Assembly (NCBI GenBank): GCA_021801945.1
Contig: JAKABE010000035.1
Span: 1-15,330, forward strand
DNA: 15,330 nucleotides
From: Acidobacteriota bacterium
GTDB taxonomy: Bacteria > Acidobacteriota > Terriglobia > Terriglobales > Acidobacteriaceae
Direction: 5' to 3'
Of the stretch, positions 1 to 6,831 are shown piece after piece. The notes under the pieces were generated by a model. That model was not told the origin of the DNA. It ran no database searches and saw only the letters and a program-made list of their open reading frames with translations. The position numbers and the translations under genes are program-made. Each line of letters opens with the position of its first letter. The stretch's first letter is position 1.

Positions 1-1
1 G

Positions 2-862
2 CGCGGCGGCTTTGACCTGATCCTCTCCATCGGTCAGGTGGTGCCGCACGAAGTGATCGGCATGGCCAATTACACCAAAAACATACTCATCGGCACAGGC
101 GGGCGCGAGGGCATCAACCGCAGTCATTACTTGGGCGCGGTCTATGGAATGGAGCGCATCATGGGGCGCGCGGAAAATCCTGTGCGCAACGTACTCAACT
201 ACGCGGCGGACCACTTCCTGCGGTCTTTGCCAATCGTCTATGTACAGACCGTCGTGGGGCGCGGAAAGGACGGCGGGCTAGCCGTGCGCGGGCTGTTCAT
301 CGGCGACGATATTGAGTGCTTTCTGCGCGCCGCCGAGTTGAGCCTGAAGGTCAACTTCGAAATCGTTGCCGAGCCGATTCGTAAGGCTGTCGTCTATCTC
401 GATCCCCATGAGTTTCACTCCACCTGGATCGGCAACAAGGCCGTCTACCGCACTCGCATGGCGTTGGCCGACGGCGCGGAGCTAATCATACTGGCGCCGG
501 GAGTGCACGAATTTGGCGAAGACAAGGGCATCGATGCGTTGATCCGCAAATACGGCTATCGCGGCACGCCGGCCACGCTGCAGGCGGTGCGCGAAAATGC
601 CGATCTGGCCGGCGACCTGAGCGCCGCCGCGCACCTGATCCACGCCTCGTCGGAGGGCCGCTTCAGGATCGTCTGGTGCCCAGCCCACCTGAGCCGCGAA
701 GAAGTGGAGAGCGTGGGGTACGAATACCGCGATCTCACCACCATGCTCGGCCGCTACGATCCCGCTAAGCTCAACCATGGGTACAACCATGTGGGTGGCG
801 AGGAGATTTTCTTCGTCGCCAATCCCGGATTGGGCCTGTGGGCACATCGCAGCCGCCTCTGA
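2..862 (+). CDS. LarA-family (DUF2088) nickel-dependent racemase/epimerase, 5'-truncated by window edge
   Basis: The reading frame is open from base 2, so the N-terminal part lies outside the window; 286 residues remain. The fragment has PHEV (His at 47-49), then Lys ten residues later (GMANYTK) and His 26 residues later (NRSH). This spacing equals His174/Lys184/His200 of Lactobacillus LarA, which hold the nickel-pincer (NPN) cofactor and do the acid-base chemistry, so the enzyme is probably active. The family racemises or epimerises 2-hydroxy acids; known members act on lactate, malate, phenyllactate and D-gluconate. The start of uxaE lies 16 nt downstream and an SDR follows, which points to a sugar acid such as mannonate/gluconate as substrate (inference). 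The NPN cofactor genes larB/larC/larE are not in the window. The family call is firm; the substrate is not. Confidence 0.88.
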   Translation, partial: RGGFDLILSIGQVVPHEVIGMANYTKNILIGTGGREGINRSHYLGAVYGMERIMGRAENPVRNVLNYAADHFLRSLPIVYVQTVVGRGKDGGLAVRGLFIGDDIECFLRAAELSLKVNFEIVAEPIRKAVVYLDPHEFHSTWIGNKAVYRTRMALADGAELIILAPGVHEFGEDKGIDALIRKYGYRGTPATLQAVRENADLAGDLSAAAHLIHASSEGRFRIVWCPAHLSREEVESVGYEYRDLTTMLGRYDPAKLNHGYNHVGGEEIFFVANPGLGLWAHRSRL

Positions 863-878
863 GAGACAGGGAACATGA

Positions 879-2183
879 ATGACTGACAAAGGCCTCAAAC
901 TTGCTAAGTATTCCGTCGGCACGGGTGACCGCTTTGCACACCAGGCCAAGGCGCAGCTACAAGCCTGCGTGCAGGCTCTGGCGCAGGGCGTCGAAATCAT
1001 TCCTGTGTGGAACAAGTCGAACCGTGAACACAACATCATCGGTTCCGAACCGGCCTCGGTGCGCGAGGCGGCCGCAGCCGGCGTGCAGGCGCTCGGCTGG
1101 AAGCTGCCCTACTACTGCGACGCCGATCACATCACAGTCGAAACCGTCGGCCGCTTTCTCGCGTCGTGCGACTTCTTCACCATCGATGTGGCTGACTTGA
1201 TCGGCCAAGCCGCCCCGTCGTCCGAGATGGACGCCTTCGTCAAGCGCCATCCAGAGCTCCAGGGCAGCATCGAGCTGGCGGGCGCGGATGAAGCCTTCGA
1301 GATCACTACCGAAACCTTGAAGCGAACCGCGCAGAAGTTTCTCGCTGCCGTGAAGAAAGCCGGCGAGGTCTATCGCAAGATCGAGAAGGCCAAGGGCGCC
1401 GGCAACTTCATCCCCGAAGTCTCGATGGACGAAACCGATCGCGCGCAGAGCCCCGCGGAGCTGCTCGTAATTCTGGCGGCCATCGCCGATGAAGGCATTC
1501 CCGTGCAGACCATCGCGCCCAAGTTCAGCGGCCGCTTCAACAAAGGCGTGGACTACGTGGGCGACGTGGAGCAATTTGAGCGCGAGATGGTGCTGGATGT
1601 GGCGGCCATCGCGCATGCGGTGAAGCAATACGGGCTGCCGCAGAATCTGAAGCTGAGCATCCATTCGGGCAGCGACAAGTTCTCCATCTATCCCGCCATT
1701 CACCGGACGATGCGGCGCTTCGACTGCGGCGTGCACCTGAAGACCGCGGGCACCACCTGGCTTGAAGAGCTGATTGGGCTGGCCGAGGCGGACGGCGACG
1801 GGCTGGCGCTGGCCAGGGAAATTTACGCGCGGGCGTTTGACCACCGTGCGGAGCTCTGCGAACCTTATGCAGCGGTCATCGACATTGACCCGGCGAAGTT
1901 GCCCTCGCCAGCCGAGGTGCGTGGCTGGTCATCCGAGCAATACACATCCGCACTGCGCCATGTGGAGAGCGCGCCGGCCTATAACAGCAGCCTGCGCCAG
2001 CTGCTGCACGTGGGGTTCAAGATTTCCGCCCAGATGGGACGCCGCTACCTTGATCTGCTGGAGCTCAACGAGGCGGTGATTGCCAGAAACGTCACTGAAA
2101 ACCTGCTTGCGCGGCACATCGCTCCGGTGTTTTTAGCAGAGACGTACGATGGCGGCAAACAAGCGCGCACTTCAAGTTCATGA
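879..2183 (+). CDS. uxaE: Tagaturonate epimerase UxaE (D-tagaturonate to D-fructuronate)
   Basis: This 434-aa cytosolic protein resembles Thermotoga maritima UxaE (TM0440), as I recall that sequence. Shared blocks are a GTGDRF motif near residue 14, a D-A-D-H stretch at residues 81-84 followed by FTIDVAD, an EVSxDET block near 190, a KGxDYxGDxEQFERE block near 230, and HSGSDKFS(I/V)YPA starting at His262. UxaE inverts C4 of tagaturonate in galacturonate catabolism and replaces the two-branch E. coli arrangement. ATG 879 is chosen because ATG 875 runs straight into a stop; an AGGGA-like ribosome site lies just upstream. The gene sits 16 nt after the LarA homologue and 14 nt before the SDR, so the three are probably co-transcribed. 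No signal peptide or membrane segment is visible. The length is about normal for the family. Confidence 0.9.
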   Translation: MTDKGLKLAKYSVGTGDRFAHQAKAQLQACVQALAQGVEIIPVWNKSNREHNIIGSEPASVREAAAAGVQALGWKLPYYCDADHITVETVGRFLASCDFFTIDVADLIGQAAPSSEMDAFVKRHPELQGSIELAGADEAFEITTETLKRTAQKFLAAVKKAGEVYRKIEKAKGAGNFIPEVSMDETDRAQSPAELLVILAAIADEGIPVQTIAPKFSGRFNKGVDYVGDVEQFEREMVLDVAAIAHAVKQYGLPQNLKLSIHSGSDKFSIYPAIHRTMRRFDCGVHLKTAGTTWLEELIGLAEADGDGLALAREIYARAFDHRAELCEPYAAVIDIDPAKLPSPAEVRGWSSEQYTSALRHVESAPAYNSSLRQLLHVGFKISAQMGRRYLDLLELNEAVIARNVTENLLARHIAPVFLAETYDGGKQARTSSS

Positions 2184-2186
2184 ATC

Positions 2187-2195
2187 AGGGAGAGA
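2187..2195 (+). promoter_or_regulatory. Ribosome binding site deciding the SDR start
   Basis: AGGGAGAGA lies 2 nt before ATG 2198. An in-frame ATG at 2180 overlaps the uxaE stop as ATGA, but the purine-rich site favours 2198, and the residues after 2198 match the usual SDR N-terminus better. Confidence 0.6.
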
Positions 2196-2197
2196 GT

Positions 2198-2974
2198 ATG
2201 AGCAGCAATCTTTTTAGTCTGGAAGGTAAGACCGCGGTGGTCACCGGAGGCACCACGGGGATCGGCCGCGCGCTGAGCCTGGGCCTGGCCGAGGCCGGCG
2301 CGGATGTGATCGCGGCCGCGCGCCGCCAGCAGCAGGTGGAGGAAACCGCCAGCGCCATTGAGGCTCTCGGCCGCAAGACACTGCGCCAAACCGCCGATGT
2401 GTGCGACCGCGGCTCGCTGGAAAAGCTGCTGGCCACGGCCCTCGAGGCCTTTGGCAAGGTGGACATCCTGGTCAATTGCGCGGGCATCATCAAGCGCGCG
2501 CCCACGCTGGATTTTCCCGAAGAGGAATGGAATGCCATTCTCAACACCAATCTCACGGGAACGCTGCGTGCCTGCCAGGTCTTTGGCCGGCAAATGCTCG
2601 AGCGGGGCTACGGGCGCATCATCAACATCGCCTCCCTGAACAGCTTTGTCTCGCTCAACGAGGTGACGGCTTACGCGGCCAGCAAGGCGGGCGTGGCCGC
2701 CCTCACGCGCTCTCTGGCCGTGGAGTGGTCCAAGAAGGGCGTCACGGTGAACGCTGTCGCGCCCGGTGTCTTCCGCACCGACTTGAACGCCAAGCTGCTC
2801 GACAGCACGCCACGAGGCCAGGAGCTGCTGATGCGCACGCCCATGGGCCGCTTCGGCAAAACCGAAGAACTCATCGCCGCCACGGTCTTCTTCGCCTCCG
2901 AAGGCGCTTCTTTTGTTACCGGGCAGATTCTCGCTGTGGATGGCGGTTTTCTGGCCAGCGGCGTCAATCAATAG
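2198..2974 (+). CDS. SDR-family NAD(P)-dependent oxidoreductase, probable fructuronate reductase/KduD-like
   Basis: A 258-aa classical short-chain dehydrogenase. It has the cofactor motif TGGTTGIG at residues 16-23, an NCAG motif (classical NNAG), catalytic Ser146 and Tyr159-x-x-x-Lys163, and a C-terminal VDGGF. All catalytic residues are present. Sequence style is close to gluconate 5-dehydrogenase, KduD and 2-deoxy-D-gluconate 3-dehydrogenase enzymes, which act on sugar acids. Because it follows uxaE by 14 nt, reduction of D-fructuronate to D-mannonate is the most economical role (inference). A 2-keto-3-deoxygluconate or 5-ketogluconate substrate is also possible. It is the last gene of the plus-strand operon and converges on a minus-strand regulator. 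Confidence 0.85.
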   Translation: MSSNLFSLEGKTAVVTGGTTGIGRALSLGLAEAGADVIAAARRQQQVEETASAIEALGRKTLRQTADVCDRGSLEKLLATALEAFGKVDILVNCAGIIKRAPTLDFPEEEWNAILNTNLTGTLRACQVFGRQMLERGYGRIINIASLNSFVSLNEVTAYAASKAGVAALTRSLAVEWSKKGVTVNAVAPGVFRTDLNAKLLDSTPRGQELLMRTPMGRFGKTEELIAATVFFASEGASFVTGQILAVDGGFLASGVNQ

Positions 2975-2988
2975 GCACGCCGGCGGGC

Positions 2989-3004
2989 GCCTGCAATTGC
3001 AGGC
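2989..3004. terminator. Perfect 16-bp palindrome between convergent genes, possible weak terminator
   Basis: GCCTGCAATTGCAGGC is a perfect inverted repeat that can fold as a 6-bp stem with an AATT loop. It lies 14 nt after the SDR stop and is followed by TTCTC rather than a long T run. A terminator is plausible given the convergent genes. A protein-binding palindrome is the alternative. Confidence 0.35.
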
Positions 3005-3078
3005 TTCTCAGTGTGCGATGGGATCTGGGCGAACCGTCTGCAACGAAAAGTCGAAGCCGCCGCGGGTTTTAACGGCCG

Positions 3079-3759
3079 TCACGCGACAGCGCTTGGTTCA
3101 GCCTGTTCCTCGGCCTCGATCTTACTGCCAACCTCTGCCGCAGCCTGGGCCAGCACCCGGTGATGAATGGTGAACAGTGCAAGTTCAAGCCGGTCGCCGA
3201 CTCCGGTCTTGTCGTAAATGGAGCGCAGATAATTCTTGATGACCTGCTCGGTGGTCTTGAGCCGGAGTGCGATCTCGCGGTTCTTGCAGCCTTGCACGAT
3301 GAGGGCCACAATCCGCATCTCCTTGGGGGTGAGCCGATCGCGAACGCGGGTGCCCACCATATCGTCCTCATGCACATCGGGTGGCATGACCTGAGGTGGA
3401 AGCCAGGTTTCTCCGGCGGCCACACGGCGCACGCAGTCGCCCAGTGCCGGGCCGGTCACACTGCGAAAGACCACGCCGTGGAAGCCCATCTGCAAGTAGG
3501 TGGCGGGTGTTTCGCTGTTCTCGGCAATGACGATTCCGCGGCTGCTCGTGGTCTCAAGCAACAACCGCAGGCGTGCAAATTCCGGGCGCATCGATGCCGC
3601 GAATAAAACGATGGATCCCGGAAAAGTGGAGATGGCATGATACATGCGATCCAGGTCCGTACACTGAGCGATGATGCGCAAATCTTCGTCCATCGCTAGC
3701 ACCTTGGCGGTGCCCGCGCGGAAGATCGCCTGCGAATCGGCCAGAATGATTTTATTCAT
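3079..3759 (-). CDS. LuxR/FixJ-family transcriptional regulator with a degenerate receiver domain
   Basis: A 226-aa protein with an N-terminal receiver-like domain (about residues 3-118) and a C-terminal LuxR-type helix-turn-helix (about 143-198, with LTPKE, GCKNREIA and a recognition helix in TEQVIKNYLRSIYDKTG). The receiver lacks its chemistry. The position of the phospho-accepting Asp is Ala54 (VLFAAS where LLDLN-like residues are usual), the second acidic-pocket residue is Ser9, and the conserved Lys is Arg99. It therefore probably does not take phosphate in the usual way and may sense a ligand or work constitutively. No histidine kinase gene is nearby. It lies between the uronate operon and the GH28 gene, divergent from GH28, so control of pectin use is possible but unproven. 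The tail after about residue 205 is rich in Ala and Glu. Confidence 0.85.
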   Translation of the reverse strand: MNKIILADSQAIFRAGTAKVLAMDEDLRIIAQCTDLDRMYHAISTFPGSIVLFAASMRPEFARLRLLLETTSSRGIVIAENSETPATYLQMGFHGVVFRSVTGPALGDCVRRVAAGETWLPPQVMPPDVHEDDMVGTRVRDRLTPKEMRIVALIVQGCKNREIALRLKTTEQVIKNYLRSIYDKTGVGDRLELALFTIHHRVLAQAAAEVGSKIEAEEQAEPSAVA

Positions 3760-3910
3760 CGTGTGTGCCCCGCCTACTCATATTCCCATTGCCTTTGCTT
3801 TTCGGCCCTTTCGAAGACCGGAAACCGGCATTCGCATCCGGGCGCCTTACACTCCTACCCTCTGGTTCCTATCGGCAATCAGGCACATCGTCTTGGTAGT
3901 GTCCGAATTC

Positions 3911-3919
3911 GATACACTG
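3911..3919 (+). promoter_or_regulatory. Possible -10 element (GATACACTG)
   Basis: TACACT at 3913-3918 fits a sigma70 -10 box in four of six positions. A TTGGTA lies at 3893-3898, but the 14-nt spacer is short. The same nine bases occur in front of two other genes in this window. It would drive transcription into the gap upstream of GH28. Confidence 0.3.
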
Positions 3920-4186
3920 CATTCTGCCCCGATTCCTTTCCTAGATGACACAGTCTCGATACGTCAATCCTTTCAGAAGATTTTATCGGGATTATGATTC
4001 CATGTGGTTACCCCCTCCACCGAGGCAGCGCTGCTGCTCCCTTGAAGTATTGAAAGACGTGACCGCCGCGGCGGATGGCGTTATCTTCCAGGACACCGCG
4101 AAAGTGTGCCGGTGGGAGGACGCAGTTCAGAACAGCGCACTCAGACGCGGTGCTTTGCTTTACGCCGGTTGGAACGCCGCGATGGC

Positions 4187-4222
4187 GGCACGGCCGATCG
4201 CCGCGATTTGAACGTGCCTTTT
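4187..4222 (+). terminator. Possible intrinsic terminator or attenuator upstream of GH28
   Basis: GGCACG (4187-4192) pairs with CGTGCC (4213-4218), which is followed directly by TTTT. Inside, ATCG (4197-4200) pairs with CGAT (4204-4207) around a 3-nt loop. The U tract is short and the outer stem has only six pairs. It could end a short transcript starting near 3925, or act as an attenuator in a long GH28 leader. Confidence 0.3.
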
Positions 4223-4256
4223 GGCCACTGCAAATACGTGTAAACAGCAATGAGCG

Positions 4257-4267
4257 TGGTATGACCA
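4257..4267. promoter_or_regulatory. Candidate GntR (FadR/FCD subfamily) operator at the GH28 promoter
   Basis: TGGTATGACCA, extended by one G/C pair on each side to GTGGT-ATG-ACCAC. It matches the TNGTNNNACNA pattern reported for FadR/FCD-type GntR regulators, the group that includes hexuronate regulators such as UxuR and ExuR. It overlaps the predicted -35 box of the polygalacturonase gene, as a repressor site would. No GntR gene is in the window. Confidence 0.4.
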
Positions 4268-4290
4268 CTGGACCCTTGACCGCGTATGAT
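4261..4290 (+). promoter_or_regulatory. Predicted sigma70-type promoter of the GH28 gene
   Basis: ATGACC (4261-4266), an 18-nt spacer, then TATGAT (4285-4290, five of six matches to TATAAT). Transcription would start near 4297, giving a leader of about 36 nt that contains the ribosome site. This rules against starting the protein at ATG 4261. Confidence 0.4.
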
Positions 4291-4317
4291 GCTTATACAG
4301 GCAGGCCATCCTTGCGC

Positions 4318-4322
4318 GAAGG
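4318..4322 (+). promoter_or_regulatory. Ribosome binding site deciding the GH28 start
   Basis: GAAGG lies 10 nt before ATG 4333. That start places a proper signal peptide at the N-terminus, whereas the upstream in-frame ATGs would bury it behind non-secretory sequence. Confidence 0.5.
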
Positions 4323-4332
4323 CGATCCAGCG

Positions 4333-5619
4333 ATGCAACAGAAGTTTATACTCATATCTCTGTTTTTTGCGCCGGCTTTGGCTGTTGCCCTGGCTGCCGG
4401 CTTGTCCCCCTTTGCACATGCGTTGGACGCCTGCAATCCACGCGCCTACGGCGCCAAGGGCAACGGTATTGCCAAGGACACAGTCGCGATTCAGAAAGCG
4501 ATCAATGTCTGCGAGCGGCAGGGGGGCGGCACGGTCGAGCTCACGGCGGGCACTTATCTCAGCGGGCCAATTGTGCTCAAGAGCAACATCACCCTCCAGC
4601 TCGACAAGGGTGCCACGCTGCTCGGTTCATCCGATCATGCTGACTATCCCGCCATCACCGAGTTCCGCGCGCCCGGCCGGCAGGCGCTGGTTAGCGCTGT
4701 GAACTCCGCCAACGTGGCGATTACCGGCGAAGGCATCATTGACGGGAACGGCGCAAGCTGGTGGAAGATGGCGCGGACTATCCGCAATGCAGGCGTGATG
4801 GGCAATCCTCACACCCGGCCGCGACTGGTTGTTTTCGACCATTGCCACCACGTTCGTGTGCAGGGAGTCACCATCGAGAACTCGCCCATGTGGCAGCTGG
4901 TTCCCTACTACTCGGACGACGTGGTCATTCGCAACGTGAGGATTCTTGCGCCCGCCCGTTCGCCGAACACCGACGCCATCGATCCCTTCTCCTCATCGCA
5001 CGTGGTGATCGACCACGTTTACGCCGATGTCGGCGACGACGATGTGGCCATCAAGTCCGGCGCCGCTGACACGACGGCAAATCAACCCAGTCGCGCCATC
5101 ACCATCACCGATTGCACCTTTCTGCACGGGCATGGCCTGTCGATCGGCAGCGAGATCGCCGGCGGCGCCCAAAATATCACGGCTGAAAACATTCGCTTCC
5201 ACGGCACGGACAACGGAATCCGCGTCAAGGCCAACCGCGATCGCGGCCGCGACGTGAGCCATCTGCTCTTCCGCGACATCGAGATGACGAACGTGCGCAA
5301 CGCGCTTATCGTCAGCGAGTACTATCCCAGGGTTTTGCCGCCCGCCGGCGAAGCGCCGCAGCCCGTGACACAACTAACGCCGCACTTCAACGGCATCACC
5401 TTCGAAAACGTGACTGCCTCGGGCAGCAGAACCGCGGGAGTAATTGCCGGGCTACCCGAGGCGCCCATTGCCAACCTGGTCCTGCGCAACGTGAAGATCA
5501 GCGCGCAGACCGGACTGACGGTCGCATACGCCAGCGTCTCGGGCCGGAATGTGGTCATCCGAGCCAGCCGGGGAGCACCGGTCGTGGAGCTGACGGGTGC
5601 GCAGATCTCGCTGCATTGA
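4333..5619 (+). CDS. Secreted GH28 polygalacturonase (pectin-degrading)
   Basis: A 428-aa glycoside hydrolase family 28 protein. A signal peptide covers residues 1-30: Lys4, a hydrophobic core, and cleavage after the AHA at 28-30. The mature protein is a right-handed beta-helix (many short V-x-I/N-V rungs). The whole GH28 catalytic set is present: N212-T213-D214, G234-D235-D236, G266-H267-G268, and R297-V298-K299 (RIK in many relatives). Spacing from D214 to D235 equals D180-D201 of Aspergillus PGII. It should hydrolyse alpha-1,4 galacturonan, by endo or exo action, outside the cytoplasm, feeding galacturonate to the uronate operon upstream. The region around residues 330-350 is Pro-rich and looks like an inserted loop. 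Whether it prefers polymer or oligomers cannot be told. Confidence 0.92.
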   Translation: MQQKFILISLFFAPALAVALAAGLSPFAHALDACNPRAYGAKGNGIAKDTVAIQKAINVCERQGGGTVELTAGTYLSGPIVLKSNITLQLDKGATLLGSSDHADYPAITEFRAPGRQALVSAVNSANVAITGEGIIDGNGASWWKMARTIRNAGVMGNPHTRPRLVVFDHCHHVRVQGVTIENSPMWQLVPYYSDDVVIRNVRILAPARSPNTDAIDPFSSSHVVIDHVYADVGDDDVAIKSGAADTTANQPSRAITITDCTFLHGHGLSIGSEIAGGAQNITAENIRFHGTDNGIRVKANRDRGRDVSHLLFRDIEMTNVRNALIVSEYYPRVLPPAGEAPQPVTQLTPHFNGITFENVTASGSRTAGVIAGLPEAPIANLVLRNVKISAQTGLTVAYASVSGRNVVIRASRGAPVVELTGAQISLH

Positions 5620-5639
5620 GCGCTTTGTCACCGCGTGAT

Positions 5640-5673
5640 CCATCGGGCCGCAGCCCAGGCTGCGGCCCGATGG
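5640..5673. terminator. Strong 16-bp hairpin between convergent genes, likely bidirectional terminator
   Basis: Bases 5640-5655 and 5658-5673 are perfect inverted complements (core GGGCCGCAGCC / GGCTGCGGCCC). They lie 20 nt after the GH28 stop and 29 nt past the stop of the minus-strand AIM24 gene. Neither side has a clear T tract, so the hairpin may stop transcription weakly or protect 3' ends. Position between convergent genes is the main argument. Confidence 0.6.
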
Positions 5674-5702
5674 CGGGCTGATTCACACGCTTCCCGTCGC
5701 TC

Positions 5703-6470
5703 CTACTGATTCCCGAGGATCGAGCCTACGATGCCGCCCAGCAGCCCGCCGCCTATCGCCGCCGGAGCCGCCGAGCTGGCTTGCCCTTGGGGCAGGTACT
5801 CGCCAATCTGGTGCGCCAGTCGCGCAATGGGCAGCGTTTGCAGCCACACCCGCCCCGGTCCCGCCAGCACCGCCAGGAACAGTCCATCGCCTCCGAAGAT
5901 CATGTTCTTCACGCCCGGAACCATGGTGATCTGAAAACCTACCGTCGCCTGGAAAGCACCCACGTGGCCCGGATGCACGCGCAGCACCTCACCCGGCGCG
6001 AGATCCTTCACAATCAGCTCGCCCGAAAGCTCAAGCCACGCCGTTCCCTGGCCGCCCACGCGCTGCAACAGAAAGCCATCGCCGCCGAAGACGCCCGCCC
6101 CCAGCGACTGCTGAAAGCCCACCCCGATGGTCACCTGCGGCGTGGCGCAGAGGAACCCGTGGCGATGAACCAAGTATTCGGGGCCTTGGCCCAGCTCGAT
6201 CGGCACGATATGTCCGGGCAGCTTGGTGGCAAAGGCCACCTGCCCGGGGGCCTGAATCGCCCGATACTCGGTCATGAAGATGCTGCCGCCGCCAGCCACG
6301 CGCTTCAACACACCCATCAGGCCGCCGCCTCCACCCATCTGGGTGTGGGTCATCAGTTGAATCGAACTGGTCATCCACGAGAGCTCTCCGCTCTCTGAGA
6401 ACACGCTTTCGTTGGGGTCAAGCTCTACTTCGAGCACCGGCATTGTCGTGCCCTGAATCCGCGCCTGCAT
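5703..6470 (-). CDS. AIM24/TIGR00266 family protein
   Basis: A 255-aa protein of the TIGR00266 (AIM24-like) family. Typical blocks are ESGELSWM near residue 26, a Gly-rich MGGGGGLMG stretch near 45, GGSIFMTEYRA near 60, several GxGFLL/GGDGLFL-type strands, and a final Gly/Leu-rich hydrophobic tail. The fold is a beta-sandwich built of repeated tryptophan-RNA-binding-attenuator-like units. The bacterial role is not established; the yeast relative affects the mitochondrial inner membrane. ATG 6470 is preceded by a perfect AGGAGG (6479-6484 on this strand) with 8-nt spacing, so this start is secure. It lies 94 nt after the 84-aa membrane protein gene, far enough for its own promoter. No transmembrane helix is certain except perhaps the C-terminal tail. 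Confidence 0.85.
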   Translation of the reverse strand: MQARIQGTTMPVLEVELDPNESVFSESGELSWMTSSIQLMTHTQMGGGGGLMGVLKRVAGGGSIFMTEYRAIQAPGQVAFATKLPGHIVPIELGQGPEYLVHRHGFLCATPQVTIGVGFQQSLGAGVFGGDGFLLQRVGGQGTAWLELSGELIVKDLAPGEVLRVHPGHVGAFQATVGFQITMVPGVKNMIFGGDGLFLAVLAGPGRVWLQTLPIARLAHQIGEYLPQGQASSAAPAAIGGGLLGGIVGSILGNQ

Positions 6471-6492
6471 CGCTTTCGCCTCCTGTTAGCTT

Positions 6493-6527
6493 CAGTGTAT
6501 CCGCGCCGTTTGGCGGGCCATTGTCAA
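6493..6527 (-). promoter_or_regulatory. Possible promoter of the AIM24-family gene
   Basis: On the minus strand there is an exact TTGACA (6522-6527) and a TACACT (6494-6499) within GATACACTG. The spacer is 22 nt, longer than normal, so perhaps only the -10 part is used. The transcript would start about 15 nt before the ribosome site. Confidence 0.3.
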
Positions 6528-6564
6528 AGCGCCAACCCATGTTCGAGCCGCGATCTGCACACCA

Positions 6565-6819
6565 TCAGTGCTCGCGCACGGAGCGCCGGTTGCGGAGCCA
6601 CTTGGCGACGCCCAGCGTCAGCAGCATGCCGCCGAAGGGAATGCACATCAGCGCCACAATGAGCGCAAACCACCCTGTATTGGTGGTGGCGCCGGTGGGC
6701 GTATAACCCCCCAGAACCGTGACCAGCAGCACGCCCGCCACAACTCCCGCGCCCACCATCACTCCGCCCCATCTGAGCAATTGGCGAGTACCATCGTCGG
6801 ACTGGGTGGAAGCATGCAT
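6565..6819 (-). CDS. Small two-helix membrane protein of unknown function
   Basis: An 84-aa protein with a short polar N-terminus, a first hydrophobic helix (about residues 17-38, Gly/Val-rich), a GYTPTGATTNTG loop, a second helix (about 49-70), and a basic tail (KWLRNRRSVREH). Positive charge at the tail suggests the C-terminus faces the cytoplasm. I do not recognise the family. An AAGGA ribosome site precedes the ATG, and the gap to the DUF420 gene is only 12 nt, so it is translated as part of the ctaB operon. A role in terminal oxidase assembly, or as a small oxidase subunit, is inferred from this position alone. Confidence 0.7.
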   Translation of the reverse strand: MHASTQSDDGTRQLLRWGGVMVGAGVVAGVLLVTVLGGYTPTGATTNTGWFALIVALMCIPFGGMLLTLGVAKWLRNRRSVREH

Positions 6820-6831
6820 CGTTCCTTGCGC

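Larger units (their letters stand above)
3760..4332. other. 573-bp gap between regulator and GH28 gene
   Basis: I find no recognisable gene here. It holds a GATACACTG sequence (3911-3919), an 88-codon open frame (3945-4211) with no ribosome site and no familiar protein, a hairpin followed by TTTT (4187-4222), an odd-spaced palindrome (4257-4267) and a likely GH28 promoter (4261-4290). The stretch before about 4020 is less GC-rich than the flanking genes. The frame in front of GH28 stays open far upstream by chance of composition. Confidence 0.6.

Noticed and set aside
2180..2197. ATG 2180 overlapping the uxaE stop as the SDR start.
   Set aside because: It has no ribosome site, while ATG 2198 has one and gives the normal SDR N-terminus. 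Translational coupling through ATGA cannot be fully excluded.
3945..4211. Open frame of 88 codons upstream of GH28.
   Set aside because: No ribosome site, no recognisable protein and an unusual residue mix (PPPP, CC). Kept only as part of the gap description and a finding.
4075..4332. In-frame extension of the GH28 protein by up to 86 residues.
   Set aside because: It would bury the signal peptide, it covers the predicted promoter, and its sequence does not look like GH28.
4423..4434. Cys34 of GH28 as a lipoprotein site.
   Set aside because: The residues before it (L-D-A) do not form a lipobox because of the Asp, and cleavage after AHA fits signal peptidase I.
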